Shown in pieces: positions 1-7,787 of a DNA stretch of 15,709 bases. The position numbers and the translations under genes are program-made. The first letter of the stretch is position 1, and every line of letters starts with the position of its first letter. Location of the stretch: NCBI GenBank assembly GCA_002435305.1, contig DJMH01000114.1, positions 23,545 through 39,253 on the forward strand, read 5' to 3'. The notes under the pieces were generated by a model. It saw nothing but the letters and a program-made list of their open reading frames with translations. It made no database searches and was not told the origin of the DNA. This DNA comes from Dehalococcoidia bacterium UBA6495. GTDB taxonomy: Bacteria; Chloroflexota; Dehalococcoidia; Lucifugimonadales; UBA826.

Positions 1-573
1 CCACTCCAAGACACCATAAAGGTAGTCAGGTATCTTAAAGACAAGGAAGTCACCCTAATTGGACCCAACTGCCCGGGAATTATCTCTCCCGGAGAAAACT
101 TCAAAATGGGGATCATGCCAGGCCACATCCACCTACCCGGTAGGACTGGTGTTGTCTCAAGAAGTGGCACCTTAACATATGAAGCAGTCGGGCAGTTGAC
201 TCAACTCGGTATTGGCCAATCAACATGTGTGGGAATTGGTGGAGATCCTATATCTGGGGTGACCTTCGTCGATATCCTAGAAAAATTTGAGAATGACCCT
301 GATACAGATAATGTGGTTATGATAGGGGAGATTGGCGGGACAAAAGAACAAGAAGCTGCAGAATACATCAAAAGTGAATTCACAAAGCCGATTGCCGCCT
401 TAATAGTAGGACAAAGTGCCCCCCCCGGAAAACGAATGGGCCACGCAGGGGCTATAATCACCGGTTCTGCCGGCAAAGCAGAGGAAAAACAAAATGCTCT
501 CTCCGCCGCAGGGGTCTCTATAATCCCTGGACCAGGTGCGATTGGAGACACCCTGAAAGAGTTAGTTTCCTGA
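1..573 (+). CDS. sucD: Succinyl-CoA synthetase (ADP-forming) subunit alpha, 3' part
   Basis: This is the C-terminal 190 residues of the alpha subunit of succinyl-CoA ligase, the TCA-cycle enzyme that couples succinyl-CoA cleavage to NTP formation. The open frame runs off the left edge, so the N-terminal CoA-binding Rossmann domain is mostly missing. Visible family signatures are GPNCPGIISPGE at residues 21-32 of the visible part, the VSRSGTLTYEA stretch, STCVGIGGDP, and GKRMGHAGAII, which holds the histidine phosphorylated during catalysis. The product ends in a normal ligase C-terminus at a TGA. The sucC beta-subunit gene would be expected just upstream, outside the window. A run of eight C residues (419-426) lies in the codons just before the active-site motif without breaking the frame. 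Identification is secure; only the start is unseen. Confidence 0.97.
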   Translation, partial: PLQDTIKVVRYLKDKEVTLIGPNCPGIISPGENFKMGIMPGHIHLPGRTGVVSRSGTLTYEAVGQLTQLGIGQSTCVGIGGDPISGVTFVDILEKFENDPDTDNVVMIGEIGGTKEQEAAEYIKSEFTKPIAALIVGQSAPPGKRMGHAGAIITGSAGKAEEKQNALSAAGVSIIPGPGAIGDTLKELVS

Positions 574-585
574 CATTATTTTACT

Positions 586-599
586 CGTACTCATGTTCT
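586..599. promoter_or_regulatory. Candidate LexA (SOS) box 1 upstream of recA
   Basis: The sequence CGTACTCATGTTCT resembles the Gram-positive-type LexA/DinR box CGAACATATGTTCG. One half-site (GTTC) is perfect and the other is GTAC instead of GAAC, with the usual four-base spacer. It lies 129 nt before the recA start, and recA is the classic LexA target. The match is 10 of 14 positions by eye. This is an inference from position and resemblance; the lexA gene and motif of this organism are not in the window. Confidence 0.35.
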
Positions 600-617
600 A
601 ATTTCATATTTTTTTTT

Positions 618-631
618 AGAACATTTGTATT
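618..631. promoter_or_regulatory. Candidate LexA (SOS) box 2 upstream of recA
   Basis: AGAACATTTGTATT has a perfect GAAC half-site and a degraded second half (GTAT for GTTC) at four-base spacing. Its good half and the good half of box 1 together form a perfect 8-bp inverted repeat (ATGTTCTA at 593-600, TAGAACAT at 617-624) around a T-rich 16-nt centre. It may instead be one extended operator, or a weak AT-rich terminator for sucD. I could not place a confident -35/-10 pair between it and recA. Confidence 0.3.
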
Positions 632-714
632 TACTTTGCAAGATCCCTGTGCTAACCTTCTTCTAAATACCCATATGTGTAGCTCATGTATTCAAACATC
701 TCAGGAGATTCTTG

Positions 715-1773
715 ATGGACCAAAACGAAAAAACAAAAGCACTAGAACTAGCCATCAGCCAAATCGATAAACATTTCGGTAAAGGGGCCGTAATGAAATT
801 GGGTGACGCTCCGGATGTGCCGATAGATTCCATTTCGACAGGCTCACCTTCTCTTGATGCCGGTCTTGGTATGGGCGGAATACCTAAAGGCCGAGTCACT
901 GAAGTGTACGGAGCTGAATCCTCCGGCAAATCAACTCTCACATATCATGTTATGGCCTCTGCACAAAGAGGCGGGGGCACAGCGGCCTACATAGATGCAG
1001 AGCATGCTTTAGACCCTAGTTACGCTGCTCGTTGTGGGGTTGACACTGAAAATCTTTTAGTCTCTCAACCCGACACCGCAGAACAAGCTTTGGAGATATG
1101 CGAGTACCTTGTCCGCAGTAGTGCAGTAGATGTGGTGGTGATCGATAGCGTTGCTGCTATGGTGCCAAAGGCTGAACTAGAGGGCGACATGGGTGATTCC
1201 CACATAGGTCTGCAGGCACGGTTAATGTCACAGGGACTTCGAAAATTAACTTCATCTATAAGCAAATCAAACACCGCTGTTATATTTATAAACCAAATTA
1301 GAGAAAAGGTCGGTGTTTTTTGGGGAAGTCCAGAAACAACACCTGGCGGGCGAGCACTTAAGTTTTACAGTTCCGTCCGAATTGATCTCAGGAAAATAGA
1401 ATCCCTAAAGCAGGGAACTGAAATAGTGGGAAATCGTGTTCGGGCTAGAGTTGTAAAAAATAAATTAGCTGCTCCATTTAAAACAGCTGAGTTCGACATT
1501 ATGTTCAATGAAGGCATAAGTATGGAAGGCGATTTACTAGATTTAGCTGTTGATCACTCTATCGTGAAAAAGAGTGGGGCTTTCTATTCTTTTGGGGAAA
1601 TCCAAATAGGACGTGGAAGGGAAAGTGCTAGAACATTCCTTAAAGAAAATCCAGTCTTAACTGATGAAATCAATGAAATGGTCAAAGCAGCATTAAATCC
1701 AGAACCGATGGATGATGTAATTGTACCTTTGGATGATCTCGGAAGTGACGAAGAAGTAAACAAAGCTATATAA
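715..1773 (+). CDS. recA: Recombinase A
   Basis: RecA forms ATP-dependent filaments on single-stranded DNA, drives strand exchange and triggers LexA self-cleavage. The 352-residue product is of usual length. It shows the Walker A motif GAESSGKS (66-73), the catalytic glutamate in DAEHALD (E96), a Walker B strand ending in VVVIDS (about 139-145), the L2 DNA-binding loop region (about 195-210, with PETTPGG) and the conserved KNKLAAPFK. The acidic C-terminal tail (DDLGSDEE) is also typical. The ATG at 715 is chosen because AGGAG at 703-707 sits 7 nt before it; an in-frame TTG at 712 would leave only 4 nt. recX follows after 14 nt, the common recA-recX pairing. Two LexA-like boxes upstream suggest SOS control. 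Nothing in the protein is unusual. Confidence 0.98.
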   Translation: MDQNEKTKALELAISQIDKHFGKGAVMKLGDAPDVPIDSISTGSPSLDAGLGMGGIPKGRVTEVYGAESSGKSTLTYHVMASAQRGGGTAAYIDAEHALDPSYAARCGVDTENLLVSQPDTAEQALEICEYLVRSSAVDVVVIDSVAAMVPKAELEGDMGDSHIGLQARLMSQGLRKLTSSISKSNTAVIFINQIREKVGVFWGSPETTPGGRALKFYSSVRIDLRKIESLKQGTEIVGNRVRARVVKNKLAAPFKTAEFDIMFNEGISMEGDLLDLAVDHSIVKKSGAFYSFGEIQIGRGRESARTFLKENPVLTDEINEMVKAALNPEPMDDVIVPLDDLGSDEEVNKAI

Positions 1774-1787
1774 ATGAGTTATATGTT

Positions 1788-2360
1788 TTGAAAATTATCA
1801 AAATGCCCGGAAATTTAAATGATTCTAATCAAAATACTCTATTAGGTCTGTCTAATTCTTTTCAGGATAACAAAGACCTAGAAAATGCCAACAGTATATC
1901 TAGGCGATTCATATCGTACCGGCCTAGAAGTGAGGCTGAACTACGAATAAGATTACTGAAAGTATTCTCTCACGAGATAGTTTTAGAATCGGTTGCCCAA
2001 ATGTATAGAGAAGGATTACTTAATGATCAAAGGTTCGCTCAAATGTGGGTTGATAGTAGGCAGCAATCCCGACCAAAAAGTAAAAATTCTATTAAACGAG
2101 AATTGCTTTCGAAAGGAATTTCAGAACATCTTGCGGAAGAAGCAATTTCACAGCTAAGTGATATTGATAATGCTACATTGTGCGCAAATAAGAAAGCCCG
2201 ATCACTAAACGGGCTTGGAAAAGACGACTTTTATAAAAAACTAGAAGGCTATTTACAGAGGAGAGGGTTCAATTTTTCTATCTCACGTACGGTTATATCA
2301 GAAGCGTGGGACCTCAATCAATCTTCTTTTCAAAACACCGCCGACGCAATCAATCTATAA
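1788..2360 (+). CDS. recX: Regulatory protein RecX
   Basis: RecX binds RecA filaments and limits their extension and activity. The product is 190 residues. A non-conserved, Asn/Ser-rich N-terminal stretch of about 36 residues is followed by the three-helix-repeat RecX domain. Family features include the SRRFISYRPRSEAELRIRL opening, then REGLLNDQRFAQMWVDSR and the ELLSKGI segment, with a final repeat ending LQRRGFNFSISRTVISEAW. The gene lies 14 nt after recA and is probably co-transcribed with it. The TTG at 1788 is the first possible start in frame. An ATG at 1803 would shorten the protein by five residues, and neither has a clear Shine-Dalgarno sequence. Weak initiation would suit a modulator made in much lower amounts than RecA. 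The family call is firm; the start is not. Confidence 0.92.
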   Translation: MKIIKMPGNLNDSNQNTLLGLSNSFQDNKDLENANSISRRFISYRPRSEAELRIRLLKVFSHEIVLESVAQMYREGLLNDQRFAQMWVDSRQQSRPKSKNSIKRELLSKGISEHLAEEAISQLSDIDNATLCANKKARSLNGLGKDDFYKKLEGYLQRRGFNFSISRTVISEAWDLNQSSFQNTADAINL

Positions 2361-2407
2361 TTATCTCCATAATCTGTCCGGTGTTACGTAGATATTGGAG
2401 GTAGTCT

Positions 2408-3733
2408 TTGCCGACCGACACAGTTGTGAGCATAGTACTGATGGGGGTATTTCTTCTTCTGTCTGCCTTCTTTTCAAGTTCAGAAGCTGCTTTTTTATCT
2501 CTTCAAAGAACACGTCTGAATTATTTAGTGACTAACAACGTGCCCGGTGCGAAACGTGTTTACGATATGGTGACTAACACAGAAAGATTACTTTCAACCA
2601 TATTACTAGGCAATAACTTAGTGAATGTTGCCTTTACAGCAGTGGTCACGGCCCTAGCTTTCACTTTGTTAGGTGAAGGTCCCCTTCCTGTGGCTGTGGC
2701 TACAATAGTAGGTACAGGGTTACTGCTAATTTTTGGGGAAATAATCCCTAAAAGTCTCGCTATCAAAAAATCAGAGCGCGTGTCATTCTTATACGCTAGG
2801 CCTCTGAAGTTAATAGAACTGTCCCTATATCCCATGATTCTTTTCCTCCAATGGTTATCACGGGCGACCCAATCCATTTTTGGACAGGAACAAGAATCAG
2901 AAGAAGCGATGACAGAAGGCGAGATTTTATCGATGATAGATCTTGGTGAGGCTGAAGGCACAGTAGAGCCAAATGAAGCGGAAATGCTAGAAAATGTTTT
3001 CCGATTTGGAGACACCCAGGTCAGGGAGATAATGACTCCACGAACCGAAATTATCGTTATGAAACGAGGGACCACCCTTAACGAGTTTCTAAATATTTAC
3101 TCTGAACACTCTCACACGCGATTCCCGATTTATAAGGACACAAACGAAAATATTGTTGGAATTATTTCTGCCAAGGACGTGTTGAGAATTTTATCGGCCA
3201 AAGGAATAAATGGAAATGATTCTGTAACTGATGTTATTCGAGATGCCCACTTTGTTCCAGAAACAAAGTGGGCATCCGAGCTGTTTGAAGAGTTACGACA
3301 CGCTGGTAACCAAATGGCGATCTGTCTTGACGAGTATGGTGGCCTTGCCGGTCTTGTGACGCTAAAAAGACTAACAGAACTCATAGTCGGTAGGGTTGGT
3401 GAAGAGGGTGAATCTCCAGAAATTGAATACGAAAACATCATGCCTAACGTTTTCCAAATTGAAGGTGGGATGGATATAGCTGAAGCTAACAACGAGATGG
3501 ATTTAGAACTACCGGAAGGCGAATACGAAACAATAGCTGGTTTTGTACTTGATCAAATAGGTGAAATACCCACGATAAATGATGAGTTTGAATATGAAGA
3601 TTTGACCTTCCGTATATTAGAAATGGATCGATTCCGGGTTGAGTCTCTACTAATCACGAGAAATTCAAACCCTATGAAAACACCAGAAGATTCTAAATCG
3701 GACAAGATGCACGATGCAGATAATACTAGTTAG
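2408..3733 (+). CDS. CNNM/CorC-type membrane protein with DUF21, CBS pair and transporter-associated domain
   Basis: A 441-residue member of the HlyC/CorC (CNNM, TlyC, PaeA-like) family, often annotated as hemolysin but now linked to Mg2+ or polyamine export. The N-terminal DUF21 region has three to four hydrophobic segments (about 5-27, 62-88, 94-113, 128-150) with the conserved FSSSEAA, GNNLVNVA and FGEIIPKS motifs. A CBS-domain pair follows (about 203-325, containing MTPR and DEYGG), then the CorC_HlyC domain (about 345-418) and a charged, disordered tail. The TTG start is supported by GGAGGT at 2397-2402, 5 nt upstream, and no ATG fits the family N-terminus. The last 20 nt overlap the next gene, implying translational coupling. 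A perfect 15-bp inverted repeat lies inside the CBS-encoding part (3242-3276). The transported substrate cannot be read from the sequence. Confidence 0.93.
   Translation: MPTDTVVSIVLMGVFLLLSAFFSSSEAAFLSLQRTRLNYLVTNNVPGAKRVYDMVTNTERLLSTILLGNNLVNVAFTAVVTALAFTLLGEGPLPVAVATIVGTGLLLIFGEIIPKSLAIKKSERVSFLYARPLKLIELSLYPMILFLQWLSRATQSIFGQEQESEEAMTEGEILSMIDLGEAEGTVEPNEAEMLENVFRFGDTQVREIMTPRTEIIVMKRGTTLNEFLNIYSEHSHTRFPIYKDTNENIVGIISAKDVLRILSAKGINGNDSVTDVIRDAHFVPETKWASELFEELRHAGNQMAICLDEYGGLAGLVTLKRLTELIVGRVGEEGESPEIEYENIMPNVFQIEGGMDIAEANNEMDLELPEGEYETIAGFVLDQIGEIPTINDEFEYEDLTFRILEMDRFRVESLLITRNSNPMKTPEDSKSDKMHDADNTS
3242..3276. repeat. Perfect 15-bp inverted repeat within the CNNM-type coding sequence
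   Basis: The left arm GATGCCCACTTTGTT (3242-3256) and right arm AACAAAGTGGGCATC (3262-3276) are exact reverse complements around a 5-nt loop, CCAGA. The arms encode part of DAHFVPETKWAS, the linker between the two CBS motifs, without breaking the frame. The VPETK part is usual for the family, so part of the palindrome is imposed by the protein. No poly-T follows, so it is not a typical terminator. Confidence 0.9.
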
Positions 3734-4316
3734 GCACGGTGAAACAATAGCCAATAAAGCACAGTTAGTTCTGGGAACGAGTGACGTACCGTTAACGGAA
3801 GTAGGAAGAAATCAAGCTAAAGCAGCCGCACAAAAAATATCTTCAATGGAGACTTCTCCTACTATCTTATTTTCCAGTCCTTACCGAAGAGCTAAGGAGA
3901 CTGCTGGGTACATTTCTAATGTCACTGGCCTAAATCCTATTTTTATTGATGGCTTGAAGGAGATGAATTCTGGTGAAATGGAAGGTATAAAAGCCTCAGA
4001 GATGAATGATAAATATCCAGAGTACATGAAGAGGTGGAGACGTGACCACTCTACTGCTAGACCTCCTGGCGGAGAAACTCTAGGAGAGGTACATTCAAGA
4101 GCTTGGAAATCTATTCTAAAAATCTTTGATGAATATAACGAATCCTTAGTCGTTGTTGTGGCTCATCTTTTCCCCATACAAGGCATCCTTTGCAATGTAC
4201 TTGGGATGAAGTCCAACAACTTTGAAAAACTGGTGATCGATTTAGGTTCATTATCATCTATTGAGATTCAAAATAACTCATATCGCCTACTTAGAATGAA
4301 CGATATGCCCCATTAA
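3714..4316 (+). CDS. Histidine phosphatase family protein (phosphoglycerate-mutase-like)
   Basis: A 200-residue member of branch 1 of the histidine phosphatase superfamily. The phosphohistidine motif is RHGET (7-11, H8 nucleophile). The phosphate-pocket arginine lies in SSPYRRAKETA (55-65), a general acid candidate is the Glu in LKEMNSGEMEG (81-91), and the second histidine is H151 in VVAHLFPI. That motif normally reads VSHG, so the residue after the histidine is Leu instead of Gly. Similar proteins include cobalamin phosphatase CobC, acid phosphatases and PhoE, and sequence alone does not identify the substrate. No cobalamin genes are nearby. The ATG at 3714 lies inside the end of the preceding gene, a 20-nt overlap that suggests coupled translation. 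tilS starts 34 nt downstream on the same strand. Confidence 0.9.
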   Translation: MQIILVRHGETIANKAQLVLGTSDVPLTEVGRNQAKAAAQKISSMETSPTILFSSPYRRAKETAGYISNVTGLNPIFIDGLKEMNSGEMEGIKASEMNDKYPEYMKRWRRDHSTARPPGGETLGEVHSRAWKSILKIFDEYNESLVVVVAHLFPIQGILCNVLGMKSNNFEKLVIDLGSLSSIEIQNNSYRLLRMNDMPH

Positions 4317-4350
4317 CAGACCCTATAAACCCCTTTCAAAGGTGGTGGAC

Positions 4351-5775
4351 ATGAAACCGGTATCACTTCGCGAAACCGTTATAAATTCAGTGCATAGCCA
4401 CAGTCTTTCAGGTCGGGCCCTGTCCCTTGCGGTTTCTGGTGGACCTGATTCTATGGCAATGGCACACGTTTTAATTACAAATAACCACGAGGTGAATGCT
4501 GAGATTGAAATTCTTCATTTCAATCATCAGATTAGAGGCAAGGAAGCAAAATCAGATTCGGATTTCGTAAAGAACTTCTTTGAATCGTTAGATGTTCCGA
4601 CTTTTGTAACTAAAGGAAATGTCCGAGCACTCTCTAAGAAAAATAAGATGTCATTAGAAGCCGCGGCTCGTACTGCAAGATATGAATTCTTTGCAACCCA
4701 TATCTGTGAAAGTAAAAGAAACTCGGTTCTCACTTTAGGACATAATTTTGATGACCAAGCGGAAACTATACTAATGCATACTATCAGGGGTTCTGGTCTA
4801 AACGGGCTTCGAGGCATGGCTGAGTTTTCAACACAAACAATTCAAGGATTGGGGCTAAAAATATTTCGACCGCTGCTTTCAGTGAACCGAGAGTCTGTAC
4901 TCAAATATTGTGAGGATCACAATATTCCATGGAAAGCAGACAGTACAAATTTTTCGAAAAAATACACTCGAAATTCAATCCGATTAGAATTAATTCCGTT
5001 TTTAAAGAAATATAATCCGGAAATATCCCAATCCCTTGTAAAATTAGGAAGTTTAGCTACCAGGGACCATGATTACATACAATCAAAAATAGAAGAAATA
5101 TGGCCTTCCATTGCCACGACATCAAACGGGGTCATTGTACTCAGCATAAGTCGACTTCAACAGTTAGATGCTTCTTTGACATGGAGAATTCTTAAAAAAG
5201 CCGCCACAAGCATAAAAGGCGATGACCATAACCTGACCTATAACCACATCGCATTAATGCTAGATATAACCAAGGGTTCTTCAGGACGCTCCGTTAATCT
5301 TCCAGGAAAGGTTATTACAACTAAAAGTTATGACAACCTTTTAGTATTCAAATCTGACAGCGACTTCTTGGCCGCCCCCATTTCGAATCAACCCACATTA
5401 ATAGCGACTCCAGGAACTACTGTGACTGAGCGTTGGAAAATACTGGCATCTTTCCCTGGTAATTGTTCTTCCGAGAGGAGTGACTTAAAGAAGAGACTAT
5501 CAACGTTTCTAAATAAAGACCTTATTAGGGAGCCATTATGGGTTCGTTCTCGAAATCCAGGAGATGCGTTTCAGCCATCCGGCATGAAAAACACTAAGAA
5601 ATTACAAGATTTCATGGTAGATTCAAAAATACCGCGAATAGATAGAGATTCTGTTCCATTAATACTTTCAAATAAGGGGATCGCGGCAGTCGTAGGTTGG
5701 AGGGTAGCGGAGTGGGCGGTTCCATCAAAAGGTGATCATTCTCTTTATATCGAATTTGACTCTGCAAAATTTTGA
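4351..5775 (+). CDS. tilS: tRNA(Ile)-lysidine synthase
   Basis: TilS uses ATP to attach lysine to C34 of the tRNA-Ile CAU anticodon, making it read AUA and accept isoleucine; it is normally essential. The 474-residue product has the PP-loop SGGPDS (29-34). It also has FNHQIRGKEAKSD (58-70), the HNFDDQAET motif (131-139) with IRGSGLNGLRGM after it, and a C-terminal TilS domain starting near RNPGDAFQP (about 401). That C-terminal domain shows the long form is present. I chose ATG 4351 because AAAGGTGG (4338-4345) is well placed as a ribosome binding site. Two in-frame GTG codons at 4342 and 4345 overlap that site. It is the last gene of the plus-strand run and converges on pncB. The 67-nt gap between them holds no convincing terminator. 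Confidence 0.96.
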   Translation: MKPVSLRETVINSVHSHSLSGRALSLAVSGGPDSMAMAHVLITNNHEVNAEIEILHFNHQIRGKEAKSDSDFVKNFFESLDVPTFVTKGNVRALSKKNKMSLEAAARTARYEFFATHICESKRNSVLTLGHNFDDQAETILMHTIRGSGLNGLRGMAEFSTQTIQGLGLKIFRPLLSVNRESVLKYCEDHNIPWKADSTNFSKKYTRNSIRLELIPFLKKYNPEISQSLVKLGSLATRDHDYIQSKIEEIWPSIATTSNGVIVLSISRLQQLDASLTWRILKKAATSIKGDDHNLTYNHIALMLDITKGSSGRSVNLPGKVITTKSYDNLLVFKSDSDFLAAPISNQPTLIATPGTTVTERWKILASFPGNCSSERSDLKKRLSTFLNKDLIREPLWVRSRNPGDAFQPSGMKNTKKLQDFMVDSKIPRIDRDSVPLILSNKGIAAVVGWRVAEWAVPSKGDHSLYIEFDSAKF

Positions 5776-5842
5776 AGTCGGTCGCTTAGTACCACCCATT
5801 TGCAAATTATCTCTTCACAGAAACAATGCCCTTAGCTTAAAA

Positions 5843-6874
5843 CTAAAGAATTCTATCCAGGCGATTTCCGTCAAGGCGACCTGGAACACGACCCCTTTTA
5901 GCAACAGGTTTATCCTCTATTTCAAGAATATCCGCCCGAAATTCCTTGGGGACAGCAGAGGAAATGTAACTACCGATTAAATACCCATTAACCGGCGCGT
6001 TCGCCTCTTGGAACTCCTTGATCTTTTCGGGTGTAAATCCGCCACTCACGTATATTTCCACGTGCTTGAAATTCATATGGTCAAGTCGATTTCGAATTTC
6101 CTTCACCAGCATTGGAGTGACACCTCCTCTTTCGGCAGGTGTATCCAACCTTATTCCCCTAAGGCGGTCCCTGAGAGCTTCCGCAACATTTAAAGATTCT
6201 TCTGCTTCATCTTTAAAAGTATCAACTACCACTATCCTTTGAGTTTCCATACCGATATGCTTGTCAAATGCCTGGGCCGCAGCAACTGTATCTCCAAACA
6301 ATAGAGGTAGGCTGTGGGGCATGTTCCCAAGCGGGTTCCTTCCTGCATGTTTGGACCCTAAAATAGTAGAAACAGATGAGCAGCCACCTACAACCGAAGC
6401 GTAGTCAAGTATATGGGCCACGTTGGGGTGTATATGCCGAGCGCCATATGCAATCACGGTCGTCTCTCCAGCCGCTTCAACACATTCATTGGAAGCAGTA
6501 GCCCATCCACTAGACGACGAAAGCATACCCAATAAGCTAGTTTCGTAAAGACCGAATGAAGCATATTTCGCTATCACTCGCAACACAGGTTCCCCTGCTT
6601 CAAATTTTTCACCTTCTTCCATCGCCCAAACTTGAACAATATCTCCTCCATTATTTGCCTGTCTGTCCTGTTCAACCTTGGGAAGTACATTTAAAAGTAG
6701 AGCTTTGGCTTCTTCGACTCCACATAAAACTCCAGGGTAAGGGGTTGAAAAATCCATTAGCACCTTGGGATTTAGAGATTCCAGACGCATCACTTCTTTG
6801 GTCCAATGTAAATACGCGTCAGCCGGATCACCTTTGATTAGGGATGGTCTTATATCAAACTGAGGGGTTGTCAT
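5843..6874 (-). CDS. pncB: Nicotinate phosphoribosyltransferase (compact form)
   Basis: This enzyme salvages nicotinic acid by joining it to PRPP to make nicotinate mononucleotide for NAD synthesis. The 343-residue product resembles the short archaeal and bacterial NAPRTase type. Visible signatures are ETSLLGMLS (111-119), GARHIHP (144-150), GNMPHSL (183-189), VVDTF (217-220 region), the phosphate-binding-type VSGGF (276-280) and the closing KRGRVPG (326-332). The longer C-terminal extension of the E. coli and human enzymes is absent. The ATG at 6874 has only a weak Shine-Dalgarno sequence. A 130-nt gap with AT-rich promoter-like bases (TATACA read on this strand) separates it from the glycosyltransferase, so it may have its own promoter. 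PncB uses PRPP, as does PurF in the cluster upstream, but a regulatory link is only inference. Confidence 0.92.
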   Translation of the reverse strand: MTTPQFDIRPSLIKGDPADAYLHWTKEVMRLESLNPKVLMDFSTPYPGVLCGVEEAKALLLNVLPKVEQDRQANNGGDIVQVWAMEEGEKFEAGEPVLRVIAKYASFGLYETSLLGMLSSSSGWATASNECVEAAGETTVIAYGARHIHPNVAHILDYASVVGGCSSVSTILGSKHAGRNPLGNMPHSLPLLFGDTVAAAQAFDKHIGMETQRIVVVDTFKDEAEESLNVAEALRDRLRGIRLDTPAERGGVTPMLVKEIRNRLDHMNFKHVEIYVSGGFTPEKIKEFQEANAPVNGYLIGSYISSAVPKEFRADILEIEDKPVAKRGRVPGRLDGNRLDRIL

Positions 6875-7004
6875 TGGGCAGGCCTACAGCACAGCAGGAA
6901 AGCTTTTCTTCTGTTCCTAATTGTATAATTTACCTGTTTTAACTAGTGGTGGAATTTGTGGGTTTCTAATTGTACCCTCGCGGGTCTGCCATAGCAATCT
7001 CGTG

Positions 7005-7763
7005 TCATAATTTATTGTATTTAAGCAATTTTCGAGAATCAGCTAAATCTCGAAATCTAAGTCTTAATAAACCTTTTAGATCTTCAAATGCAGTCTTCAT
7101 TATATTCACTCTAGAGTCTGGATCATCCACCCATTTCACAGGAATTTCTAAAACCGGATACCCATTTTTTTCAGCCAGTATCAAAAGCTCAGTATCAAAA
7201 AACCAACCACTATTTTTTATAAGCGGTACAACCTCTTGGGCCACTTTTCTAGATATAACCTTAAATCCACATTGGGCGTCCTTAAACGAGACAAAAAACA
7301 TCATTCTAAAAAGAAGACTGTAACACCGTGAGATAAATTCTCTTTTAAAGGATCTTCCTACTACTTTAGAGCCCGAAATTAATCTAGAACCGATGGCGAT
7401 CTGGAATTTTAAACCGCTGACTGATTCTAAGAACTTGGGGAAACAATTTAAGTCTGTTGAAAGATCCACATCCATGTAAGCCAATATTGCTGCTTCGCTC
7501 TGTGACCAAGCCATTTTTAATGCCCTCCCCCTACCTCTCTCTTCCAACCGTATAACCCGAACTCTAGAATATTGTTCAGACAACATTTCGGCAATCTGCA
7601 AAGTCTGATCAGTGGATCCATTGTCAGCTACTGTAATAACCCAATCATAACGTTCTATATTGTGTTGGCAAAATGAAACAAGGGTATGAATGCTGTTCTC
7701 TAATGCCTTTTCCTCGTTAAGCACCGGTATCACAATATCTAAAGAATTTGAAAATCCGCTCAA
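7005..7763 (-). CDS. Glycosyltransferase family 2, polyprenyl-phosphate sugar transferase-like
   Basis: A 252-residue GT-A-fold glycosyltransferase resembling dolichyl- or undecaprenyl-phosphate glucosyl/mannosyl transferases (ALG5/DPM1-like). Motifs in order are IVIPVLNEE (10-18), ADNGSTDQT (46-54), RGRGRAL (76-82), the metal-binding MDVDLSTD (97-104), AIGSRL (123-128), DAQCGFK (162-168), FDTELL (189-194) and WVDDPDSRV (211-219). There is no C-terminal transmembrane pair, so it is a soluble or peripheral form acting at the inner membrane face. A TTG start is inferred: AGAGGA (7769-7774) lies 5 nt before it and no ATG occurs before residue 84. It begins 24 nt after purH ends and is probably at the tail of the pur transcript, although its role is unrelated. 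Donor sugar and acceptor are not determinable here. Confidence 0.9.
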   Translation of the reverse strand: MSGFSNSLDIVIPVLNEEKALENSIHTLVSFCQHNIERYDWVITVADNGSTDQTLQIAEMLSEQYSRVRVIRLEERGRGRALKMAWSQSEAAILAYMDVDLSTDLNCFPKFLESVSGLKFQIAIGSRLISGSKVVGRSFKREFISRCYSLLFRMMFFVSFKDAQCGFKVISRKVAQEVVPLIKNSGWFFDTELLILAEKNGYPVLEIPVKWVDDPDSRVNIMKTAFEDLKGLLRLRFRDLADSRKLLKYNKL

Positions 7764-7787
7764 AATATTCCTCTAGAGGGTCATTGG

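Noticed and set aside
593..624. Inverted repeat after sucD as an intrinsic terminator
   Set aside because: The stem is AT-rich with a 16-nt loop, and the T-run lies in the loop, not after the stem, so a terminator is less likely than an operator pair.
5776..5842. Bidirectional terminator between the convergent tilS and pncB genes
   Set aside because: Only short imperfect complementarity (CTTAG/CTAAAG) and no T-run; not enough to call.
5732..5980. 82-codon plus-strand frame spanning the end of tilS and the end of pncB
   Set aside because: It overlaps two secure genes in other frames and shows no family features.
6875..7004. tRNA or small RNA gene in the gap between the glycosyltransferase and pncB
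   Set aside because: No cloverleaf-like set of stems and no TTCRA-type T-loop. Only an AT-rich -10-like TATACA is visible and its -35 is poor.
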